Source of the DNA: Planctomycetota bacterium
GTDB taxonomy: Bacteria; Planctomycetota; Planctomycetia; Pirellulales; UBA1268
Length of the DNA stretch: 64,000 nt
Direction of reading: 5' to 3'
Assembly: GCA_016872555.1 (NCBI GenBank)
Contig: VGZO01000006.1
Span: forward strand, 59,711 to 123,710
The number at the start of each line of letters is the position of its first letter. The first letter of the stretch is position 1. The position numbers and the translations under genes are program-made. This document shows positions 58,126 to 64,000 of this stretch, in pieces. The notes below the pieces were generated by a model. The model was not told the origin of the DNA, did not search any database, and saw only the letters and a program-made list of their open reading frames with translations.

Positions 58126-58354
58126 CGGATGACCTGCCAATCCCTGGGCCGAGCGGTCGCACCTCGCGACGCTCTCGACTCTACCCCTCCTCCGCCAGCC
58201 GCTCAACGCGTCGACTGCCACGGCGGCTATTGCCGCTGCGCACACTCCTCCCCGCAACTCTCCCGGCGGAAAACCGTTTCCTGGTCGATCGGGCAGCCTG
58301 GTTCGATTCGATAGGAAGGCAGCGCCGAGTCCGCCCCCCTCGGCAGGAGCTCCG

Positions 58355-59305
58355 ATGAGTGACTTCGGAAACCACCGTTCGAAGGATCGCTCCGGTCAGC
58401 TGGCACTTCGCGGCAGAGCCGCGGCGCTCGTGCTCGCCGCCTTGGCCATGGCGCTCCCCGCCGTGGCAGCCGACGCGCCGGTGCGCGTCCTCGCCCGTGA
58501 CGTCGCCTGCACTGCCGACGCCGCCGAGACCGCGGCGGGAGGAGCACGGCTCGACCTCTACGGCCCCGCGGCGCCCGGCGGCCCGCCGCGGCCGGTCGTC
58601 CTCTTCGTCCATGGTGGCGGCTGGCGGAACGGCGACAAGGCGCACGTCTGGGCGAAGCCGGCCGCGTTCGTCGCTCATGGCTGCCTGTTCGCCAGCGCCG
58701 GCTACCGGCTCGCGGCGCCGGCGACACCGCGCGACCAGGGGGCCGACGTGGCCGCGGCCGTCGCCTGGCTCCGCGACCATGCGCGTGAGCATGGCGGCGA
58801 CGGCAACTCGATCTTCCTCGTGGGCCATTCGGCGGGGGCCCATCTGGCGGCGCTCGTCGGCACCGACGAGCGCCTGCTCGGCCACCACGGGCTCGCCCCC
58901 GCCGACCTCGGCGGTGTCGTCCTCCTCGACGGGGCAGGGTACGACATGCCCCGGCAGATGGCGGCGGCGCGGCTGCCACGGATGAAGGAGCTGTATCGCG
59001 ATGCCTTCGGCGACGATCCGGAGGCGCAGCGCGACGCCTCGCCGATCACGCACGTCGCGCCGGGAAAACGGTATCCACCATTTCTGATCTTCCACGTCGG
59101 CCAGCGCCTCGACAGCCGCCAGCAGTCGGAGGCGCTCGCCGAGCGGCTCCGTACGGCCGGCGGCGCCGCGACGACCGTCCACGAGCCCGACAAAAACCAC
59201 CTCACGCTCAATCGCGAGTTGGGCACTGCCGGCGACGGCCCGACGGCGAAGGTCCTCGCGTTTCTCGACGAGTGCCGTGCTTCACGCGCGGCGGCGGGGC
59301 ACTGA
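58355..59305 (+). CDS. Alpha/beta hydrolase, esterase-like, secreted
   Basis: The 316-residue protein has a signal peptide (AALVLAALAMALPAVAA) and then the carboxylesterase/lipase fold: oxyanion HGGGW, nucleophile elbow GHSAGAHLA with Ser, and a C-terminal DKNHLTL with the likely His. AGGAG precedes the ATG. It belongs to the HSL-like/kynurenine-formamidase-type esterases, but the natural substrate is unknown. Confidence 0.88.
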   Translation: MSDFGNHRSKDRSGQLALRGRAAALVLAALAMALPAVAADAPVRVLARDVACTADAAETAAGGARLDLYGPAAPGGPPRPVVLFVHGGGWRNGDKAHVWAKPAAFVAHGCLFASAGYRLAAPATPRDQGADVAAAVAWLRDHAREHGGDGNSIFLVGHSAGAHLAALVGTDERLLGHHGLAPADLGGVVLLDGAGYDMPRQMAAARLPRMKELYRDAFGDDPEAQRDASPITHVAPGKRYPPFLIFHVGQRLDSRQQSEALAERLRTAGGAATTVHEPDKNHLTLNRELGTAGDGPTAKVLAFLDECRASRAAAGH

Positions 59306-59454
59306 AGGGCTCGGTCCGCCCGGACCACCGGTCCGTCGTGCGCGCCGTGGGAACCCGCCACCGCCACCGGGTGGGCGACCCGGACCGAAAACCGGTCCTA
59401 TACTCCCCCCGTCACGTATTCGTGAACGGCGACGCAACTCCCGCGAGAGTGGCC

Positions 59455-60336
59455 ATGGAGAAAAAGCAGCACGCGATCCTCGCCGCGCAGTCGGTCGCCG
59501 AGTGCCTCGTCGAGCAAGACTGGGGGGCCTACACGCCGACCGAGCACAAGACTTGGGAAACGCTCTACAACCGGCAGATGGCCACGCTCGAGGGCCATGC
59601 CTGCGACGAGTATTTCGCCGGCCTGAAGACACTCCGCCTCGGCGCCGAGCGGATCCCCGAGTACGCGGAGATGAACCGGCACCTCCGCGCCGCGACCGGC
59701 TGGGAGGTGGTCGCCGTCCCGGGTTTGATCGCCTCGCGCCCGTTTTTCACGATGCTCGCCAACCGGCAATTCCCGGCCGGCACGTTCGTGCGCACCCCGG
59801 AGCAGCTCGACTACCTCGAGGAGCCCGACATCTTTCACGACGTGTTCGGGCACGTGCCGTTGCTCACGCATCCGGCCTACGCCGCCTACATGGAGTCCTA
59901 CGGCCGGGCCGGTCTCGACGCGATCGACCGCAAGGGGGTGAAGTTCCTCGCCCGGCTCAATTGGTACACGATCGAGTTCGGCCTGTTGCTCGTCGGCGGC
60001 ACGCTGAAGGCCTACGGCGCCGGGATGATGTCGTCGTTCGGCGAGGCGCGGTACGTGCTGAACGACCCCTCGCCGCACGTCCTGAAGTTCGATCTCGAGC
60101 GCGTGCTGCGGACGGGCTACTACATCGACGACTTCCAGGCGACCTACTTCGCGATCGACAGCTTCGAGAAGCTGTTCACCGAGTGCATCGAGCGGCCGTT
60201 CGCGCCGCTCTACGAATCCTGCCGGCAGCAGCCGCCGCTGACGCCGTTTTCGATCGAGGCCACCGACACGGTGGTCCGCCGCGGGAGCGGCGCGTACTGG
60301 CAGGATTTCCCCGCGCGCAAGACGGCGCTCAAGTAA
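59455..60336 (+). CDS. phhA: Phenylalanine 4-monooxygenase
   Basis: The 293-residue enzyme has the iron-binding 2-His-1-Glu set: IFHDVFGHVP (two His) and WYTIEFGL (Glu). PAYAAYMESYG is typical of the family. It hydroxylates phenylalanine to tyrosine using tetrahydrobiopterin or a related pterin. The length is near that of bacterial PhhA (262-300). The start at ATG 59455 is the one giving the usual N-terminus; an upstream GTG is possible. No pterin dehydratase gene (phhB) is adjacent. Confidence 0.93.
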   Translation: MEKKQHAILAAQSVAECLVEQDWGAYTPTEHKTWETLYNRQMATLEGHACDEYFAGLKTLRLGAERIPEYAEMNRHLRAATGWEVVAVPGLIASRPFFTMLANRQFPAGTFVRTPEQLDYLEEPDIFHDVFGHVPLLTHPAYAAYMESYGRAGLDAIDRKGVKFLARLNWYTIEFGLLLVGGTLKAYGAGMMSSFGEARYVLNDPSPHVLKFDLERVLRTGYYIDDFQATYFAIDSFEKLFTECIERPFAPLYESCRQQPPLTPFSIEATDTVVRRGSGAYWQDFPARKTALK

Positions 60337-60480
60337 GTTCGCGGTTTGCCCTCTCCATCCGCGGTCGCTGGGTGTCGGCGTCGCGCGTTCGGCAGGGAGC
60401 ACCGGCCGATCGGTGGTCAGCGTCCGTGGTTTCTCGATCGATATCGGTTCTCGTGTGGCCGCAGTACCGGAGCCATCGAC

Positions 60481-60970
60481 CTACGCGATGTTATCGACGG
60501 CATTGGCATGTGGCGGTTGGCGGATGTTGCGGCGGAGGAGGAAGACCTGGCGACGTTGATCGGGCGCCGAGCGGGTTGAAGAGCCTGATGCTGGGATCGG
60601 CTCTGCGCGGAACCCCTGTTCCCGGGCGGCAAGCGCCCGGCGGATCTTGGTGCGCAGCGAAGCCTCCTGGTGCTCCCACTCGGCGAACGCGACCAGGACG
60701 TGGAGCACGAACTGCCCCATCGGCGTCGAGGTGTCGATCTTCAGGTCGATCGAGTTGGTGTGGACGCCGTGCTCCCGGAACAGGTGCATCTGCTGGGCGC
60801 CGTCCCGGACCGAGCGGAACGCCCGGTCGAGCTTCGACCAGCCGACATGGTCGCCGCGCTCTCGCAGCCGCTGCACCTCGGGCCGCTCGGTCAGCGGCGT
60901 CTTGCCCGACGTCGCCTTGTCGTGGAAGAACCCACCCTTGTCCCGACCGAGTTGGCGCGGGGGGCCGGCG
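60481..60970 (-). pseudogene. Serine recombinase (resolvase-type) remnant
   Basis: The minus strand carries part of a serine recombinase catalytic domain: DKATSGKTPLTERPEVQRLRERGDHVGWSKLDRAFRS, then STPMGQFVLHVLVAFAEWEHQ, EASLRTKIRRALAAREQG. The first residues with the catalytic Ser are missing, and the open frame then ends in unrelated sequence with a stop near 60481. It cannot be active. The reading DKATSGKTPL is outside the annotated start, because no ATG is available before it. It sits next to the intact DUF433/DUF5615 pair. Confidence 0.82.
60593..60645. repeat. 53-bp direct repeat, copy 1
   Basis: GGGATCGG to CGGAT at 60593-60645 is repeated at 61713-61765 with 50 of 53 bases identical (differences at three sites). 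It corresponds to the recombinase tail sequence IRRALAAREQGFRAEPIP on the minus strand. The two copies bracket the DUF433/DUF5615 pair. Confidence 0.85.
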
Positions 60971-61076
60971 GAACGACGGCTGTGGATACACCCCGAAAAG
61001 AGCCGCGTTATCTTGAATATCGGATGGGGGCGTCGTGGGATGGTCTGCTCACGTCGAAGCGGCGTAGGATATCGGT

Positions 61077-61310
61077 TTGGCGTCTTCCCCCTCTCCGTCG
61101 CGAATCACGGTCGAGCCCGGCAAATGCGGCGGTCGGCCGTGCGTTCGCCACATGCGCATCCGCGTCAAAGACGTTCTGGACATGCTGGCCGCCGGGGCGA
61201 CTGAGGATCAGATCCTCGTCGACTACCCCGACTTGGAACGTGAAGACATCCGCGCGTGCCTCGGATACGCGGCCCGGTATCTCGATCATCCCGTCGTCCT
61301 AGGCCGCTGA
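61077..61310 (+). CDS. DUF433 protein, antitoxin of an intact pair
   Basis: The 77-residue protein matches the DUF433 pattern (ITVEPGKCGGRPCVRHMRIRV, then GATEDQILVDYPDLEREDI). It starts at TTG 61077, since no in-frame ATG occurs before the conserved part; a weak AGGAT lies upstream. The DUF5615 toxin gene follows one base after its stop. A similar pair with a broken toxin lies at 24960-25577. Confidence 0.82.
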   Translation: MASSPSPSRITVEPGKCGGRPCVRHMRIRVKDVLDMLAAGATEDQILVDYPDLEREDIRACLGYAARYLDHPVVLGR

Positions 61311-61311
61311 C

Positions 61312-61656
61312 ATGCGGTTTCTGGTCGATGCCCAGTTGCCGCCGTCGTTGGCCCGATTCCTGCGGGCACTCGGCGAAGAGGCGACGGCGTGTCGGGACGA
61401 GGGGCTGCGAGACGCCGACGATGGCGAGATCTGGCGATACGCGACAGCAGGGGGATATTGCATCGTCACCAAAGACGAAGACTTCGCGCTTCGCCAGATC
61501 GCCGACCCGAGCGGCCCGCAGTGGGTTTGGCTTCGGATCGGCAACAGCACCAACCCCGCCTTGCTCGAATGGCTGGAACCGCTTTGGGGCGACGTCGTGC
61601 GGGAGCTCCGAAGCGGACAAGGGTTGGTTGAAGTGGCAGAACGGGCACAAACCTGA
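61312..61656 (+). CDS. DUF5615 PIN-like toxin
   Basis: The 114-residue protein begins MRFLVDAQLPPSLARFL and has DADDGEIWRYA and VTKDEDFALRQIAD, the acidic residues expected in the PIN-like RNase site of DUF5615 toxins. It is probably a ribonuclease toxin neutralised by the DUF433 protein. The start is one base after the antitoxin stop (TGACATG), which suggests translational coupling. It is intact, unlike the other copy. Confidence 0.83.
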   Translation: MRFLVDAQLPPSLARFLRALGEEATACRDEGLRDADDGEIWRYATAGGYCIVTKDEDFALRQIADPSGPQWVWLRIGNSTNPALLEWLEPLWGDVVRELRSGQGLVEVAERAQT

Positions 61657-61712
61657 CAGCCGACGCGATACCACTGCGGAACTGCTTGCTCCGGCTGCGG
61701 AACTGGCCGTCG

Positions 61713-61765
61713 GGGATCGGCTCCGCGGGGAACCCCTGTTCCCGGGCGGCCAGCGCCCGGCGGAT
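61713..61765. repeat. 53-bp direct repeat, copy 2
   Basis: Second copy of the repeat at 60593-60645, 1120 bases away in the same orientation and identical at 50 of 53 positions. On the minus strand it encodes IRRALAAREQGFPAEPIP, a short recombinase-tail fragment flanked by unrelated sequence. Confidence 0.85.
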
Positions 61766-61796
61766 GCCGACCGGGAACCACTGGCCGTCCGGCGGA

Positions 61797-62010
61797 ACAC
61801 CCTTGCGCTTTTCAGGGCGTTGAAGTACGGCGGCCGTCGGATGGCCTCAGCGAAGCGATTGAAGGACCTCGAGAAGGAGAACGCCAGCCTGATGCGGCTT
61901 CTGGCGGACGCGGAGCTGGACAATGTGATCCTTCGGGAGGCCGCTCGGGAAATTTCTGGGCCCGGCGAAGCGCCGCCCGCCGGCAGCCGCACGACGTGCA
62001 ACCCTCCGGT
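61797..62010 (+). pseudogene. IS3-family orfA remnant
   Basis: The plus strand encodes KYGGRRMASAKRLKDLEKEN and RLLADAELDNVILREAA, the typical C-terminal leucine-zipper part of IS3-family OrfA. One frame over, GKFLGPAKRRP continues the usual sequence, so there is a frameshift near 61945. The N-terminal DNA-binding part and all of OrfB are missing. It is an insertion-sequence scar on the distal side of the DUF433/DUF5615 pair. Confidence 0.75.
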
Positions 62011-62243
62011 GATGGCGTTGGGTGGAAGGGCCCCGCCGCCACTGCCCTCCAGACCCGCTCGACGGTCGCCTGGGTTCACGCCGCCTTCTCCGGCCGGAGA
62101 TCGCCCGAGGGCTCCTCGACGGAGGGCTCGCGAGCCGCTCAATCACCTCGGCAATGTTGCAGCCGTGCCGGTAACCGGGCCATACTCGAGAATAGTTCGG
62201 GGGGTAGGCCGCACTCGTTCGACATGTTTGGTGAGGTAACTCA

Positions 62244-62543
62244 ATGTCCGTCATCGATGCCACTCGCATTGCACTGAACCTTGACATGCTCGCGCTTCCA
62301 GCGAGCCTGCGTGTCAAGCGTCTCGAAGTGCAGGAATACACCGACACCGATGGAGAGCCGGCTCTGCGCATTCTCGCGGTGATCGATGACGCCGTGGACG
62401 TCGAGCATGTCAGCGGTGGCGACGTCAGCAACATGAAGTCGGCGATTCGGGAGAGTCTGCGACGTGGCGGAATCCGGCAATTTGCGTACGTGTTCATCGC
62501 CAAGCAAAGTGAACTCGACGACGATGACGGTGAGGAGCGCTGA
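62244..62543 (+). CDS. 99-aa protein of unknown family, partner of a HEPN-like gene
   Basis: The protein starts MSVIDATRIALNL after GAGG and has alternating strand-like and helical stretches (SLRVKRLEVQEY, EPALRILAVIDDAVDVEHVSGG, KSAIRESLRRGGIRQFAYVFIA) with an acidic C-terminal tail (DDDDGEE). I do not recognise a family and no nucleotidyltransferase motif is present. The HEPN-like gene follows three bases after its stop. Gene order and size suggest an antitoxin or regulatory partner, which is inference. Confidence 0.6.
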   Translation: MSVIDATRIALNLDMLALPASLRVKRLEVQEYTDTDGEPALRILAVIDDAVDVEHVSGGDVSNMKSAIRESLRRGGIRQFAYVFIAKQSELDDDDGEER

Positions 62544-62546
62544 CGC

Positions 62547-63071
62547 TTGCACGACGACCTCCTCGACCAGGCGAAGAGACTGGCGACGCTCGACAAGGGA
62601 AAACCGAAGCAGGCGAGCCTTCGGCGGGCTGTGTCGGCCGCCTATTACGCCCTGTTCCACTATCTGGTGTCCCAATCCTGCCGTGCGATCATCGGCGCCC
62701 ACCGCGGCCAACGCGGGTATCGCGACGCACTTTCTCGTGCCTACGTGCACACCACGATGAGTAAGGCTTGTCGGTCATTCTCCTCGTGCCAGTTGCCAAC
62801 CGCCGTCGCCAAGCCGCTTCCGGGTGCCAGCGGGAGTGCTGTCGTCGTTTCGAACGAGATCAAGGCGATCGCTGCGACGTTCCACGAACTGCAGCAGAAG
62901 CGTTGCATGGCAGACTACGATCTCGCCGAGCGGTTTTGCCGATCGGAAGTGCTCACCGTCATCGAACAAGTCACGGACGAAATCCAAAAATTCGATGCAA
63001 CGCCAAACACCGACGAACGGCAGTTCTTTCTGGCTTGCCTGCTGGCCTGGAAAGAGCTCGCCAACCGGTGA
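62547..63071 (+). CDS. HEPN-like domain protein
   Basis: The 174-residue protein starts at TTG 62547, with GAGGAG 9 bases upstream. ASLRRAVSAAYYALFHYLVS is the typical HEPN-family helix, as in UPF0332/nucleotidyltransferase-associated HEPN proteins. A possible Rx5H (R-AIIGA-H) follows in the next helix, which would be consistent with RNase activity. The C-terminal half (MADYDLAERFCRSEVL, QFFLACLLAWKELANR) is helical. Its partner is the 99-residue gene upstream, not the usual MNT nucleotidyltransferase. Confidence 0.75.
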   Translation: MHDDLLDQAKRLATLDKGKPKQASLRRAVSAAYYALFHYLVSQSCRAIIGAHRGQRGYRDALSRAYVHTTMSKACRSFSSCQLPTAVAKPLPGASGSAVVVSNEIKAIAATFHELQQKRCMADYDLAERFCRSEVLTVIEQVTDEIQKFDATPNTDERQFFLACLLAWKELANR

Positions 63072-63202
63072 TGGGTGTGCCAATTCAGAGGCACGTTCCC
63101 GCGGGGTCTGGCAGGGAATCGCACCGAAAAACAGAACCCGCTGTGAAGACTCGGCTTACGGCGAAAACCCCGAGAATCGTGCCGGTTTCGCAGACCCGGC
63201 CA

Positions 63203-63385
63203 ATGGGCGACGAGGGACTCGAACAAACGACGTTTTCCTCGGGGAAACAGGGGGTCGGCCCCGAGTGCAGCGCATTTTGCAGCGCACTTTCGCCCGACCT
63301 CGCCCTCGTCGTCGAGTGCTGGGAGCGACTGCCCGACGCGGTCAGGGCCGGGATGGTGGCGATGGTGAAGGCGACGGGGGGCTGA
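63203..63385 (+). CDS. Short ORF over a tRNA-fragment scar, integrase-tail-like
   Basis: The 60-residue reading MGDEGLEQTTFSSGK ... DLALVVECWERLPDAVRAGMVAM begins on a tRNA 3' fragment (see 63204-63224). Short planctomycete ORFs with GDEGLExxT starts and a tail like this typically sit at the end of integrases. It has no upstream integrase body in this window and is probably a remnant; whether it is translated is unknown. Confidence 0.35.
   Translation: MGDEGLEQTTFSSGKQGVGPECSAFCSALSPDLALVVECWERLPDAVRAGMVAMVKATGG
63204..63224 (-). other. tRNA 3'-end fragment, probable attachment-site scar
   Basis: On the minus strand, GTTCGAGTCCCTCGTCGCCCA (21 nt) equals the T loop, T-stem half and acceptor 3' half of a tRNA with discriminator A. 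The preceding bases do not complete the T stem, and no other part of a tRNA is present. Site-specific integrases often recombine within tRNA 3' ends, so this is the expected product at one end of an integrated element. Confidence 0.72.
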
Positions 63386-64000
63386 GGGGCCGCGGCGCGG
63401 CAGCGCCCAGGGAGGTCGGGTTTGGCACCAGCCGGCTTTCCCGGGGGCGATGTCGGCGACGGGATCGCGCTGGTCGGCGAAGAGGGGATTTTGGCGGTCG
63501 GGCGGCAGCGGGCGCGGGAGGTCGTCGGGCATGGCGGGGCTCCGTGGGCGTGTTTTACCGCCGGCGGGGCTCAAGGGGATGGGGGTGGGGCGGTGGTGAC
63601 CGGCGCCTGTTGACATCCTGGAATGAGGGCGGTAGAAAGCCCTCCATCGAAAATTCCTTTTCTGGATCCGCTCCTGCAAGCACCCGCCCGTCGCGCTGAA
63701 CTTTAGTCGCTGACGGCAATCTGAACCGGCTTGGCCCCGATTCGTCGGGGTTGTCTGCCGGTGGTGCTTGGGTTTCTCCGGGGTGAGTTGCTCGGGGAAG
63801 TTCCTGCTTTGCGGGTTGCGTCTGTCGTCGGTGGTTCGTCGTGACGGGGGAGTGTGCCTCTGCACCTCGTTCCCCCCGGAGACACCCATGACCACCTGAC
63901 ACCCGCCTGTCGCGCTGCTGCGCGCCTGGAGATCCCGCGCCCTGACTGCCCATGCGGGCGCGTCCGGTCCCCGGGAGCCCAGTCCGACAGCCCCACACCC
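63386..64000. other. Window end without recognised gene
   Basis: The last 615 bases are GC-rich and show no frame with protein-like composition. One hairpin is visible: GAGGGC (63625-63630) and GCCCTC (63639-63644) with an eight-base loop, without a T-tract. Confidence 0.5.

Noticed and set aside
63555-63998. Minus-strand frames near the window end as genes
   Set aside because: Composition is low complexity with no motif, and the frames start and stop without ribosome binding sites.

Overview
The window looks like chromosomal DNA of a high-GC planctomycete, probably of the Pirellulales. The markers are a giant PVC-type cytochrome with C-terminal CxxCH, a DUF1501 protein with a Tat-like leader, a DUF1559 type prepilin-like protein, a PEP-CTERM protein with an FGE-type domain, a Hanks-type kinase with a large non-kinase C-terminus, FHA and zinc-ribbon proteins, and a two-domain HD protein. 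The lineage is an inference from gene content, because there is no rRNA in the window.

Layout. 1-10.7 kb: an almost complete 2-oxoacid dehydrogenase locus, all on the plus strand: the end of one E3 (lpd), then aceE, aceF, sucA, sucB and a second lpd. 10.7-13.8 kb (minus): RidA-like protein, GntP-type permease and M19 dipeptidase. 13.9-17.8 kb (plus): DUF1501 protein and an RND/MMPL exporter. 17.8-24.0 kb (minus): a tight five-gene cluster (2-hydroxyacid dehydrogenase, FGGY kinase, tandem cyclase-like protein, MFS transporter, SDR) that looks like a catabolic pathway for an unidentified sugar acid or polyol. 24.1-28.3 kb: tRNA-Arg(TCT), then an accessory patch with a wrecked IS256-family transposase, a DUF433/DUF5615 pair whose toxin gene has an in-frame stop, an AlkA-like glycosylase, a small-protein/nucleotidyltransferase overlapping pair and a frameshifted TylF-type methyltransferase.

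28.4-48 kb is typical planctomycete chromosome: PVC cytochrome, DUF2294 protein, sulfotransferase, a palindrome-rich spacer, a pseudo-receiver protein, the PEP-CTERM protein, the kinase, a small CxxCH protein, HD hydrolase, zinc-ribbon proteins, ACT protein, thioesterase, FHA protein, N-acetylneuraminate lyase-like protein, ABA4-like membrane protein and the prepilin-like protein. 47.2-54.2 kb (minus): an APH/AAA fusion, then a RaiA-like protein, an ABC transporter, HlyD and TolC in overlapping order. The ABC protein keeps Walker A but has lost the signature, Walker B and H-loop residues. 54.4-60.3 kb: NhaR-like regulator, a cysteine-less TlpA-like/TPR protein coupled to a trypsin-like PDZ protease, an alpha/beta hydrolase and phenylalanine hydroxylase.

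60.4-63.4 kb is a second accessory patch: a serine-recombinase remnant, an intact DUF433/DUF5615 pair bracketed by a 53-bp direct repeat, an IS3-type orfA remnant, a two-gene module (99-aa unknown plus HEPN-like protein), and a 21-nt tRNA 3'-end fragment that reads as an attachment-site scar. No gene is recognisable in the last 600 bp. The best candidates for something undescribed are the HEPN module, the ATPase-dead export operon, the five-gene catabolic cluster and the palindrome cluster at 33.9-34.1 kb.
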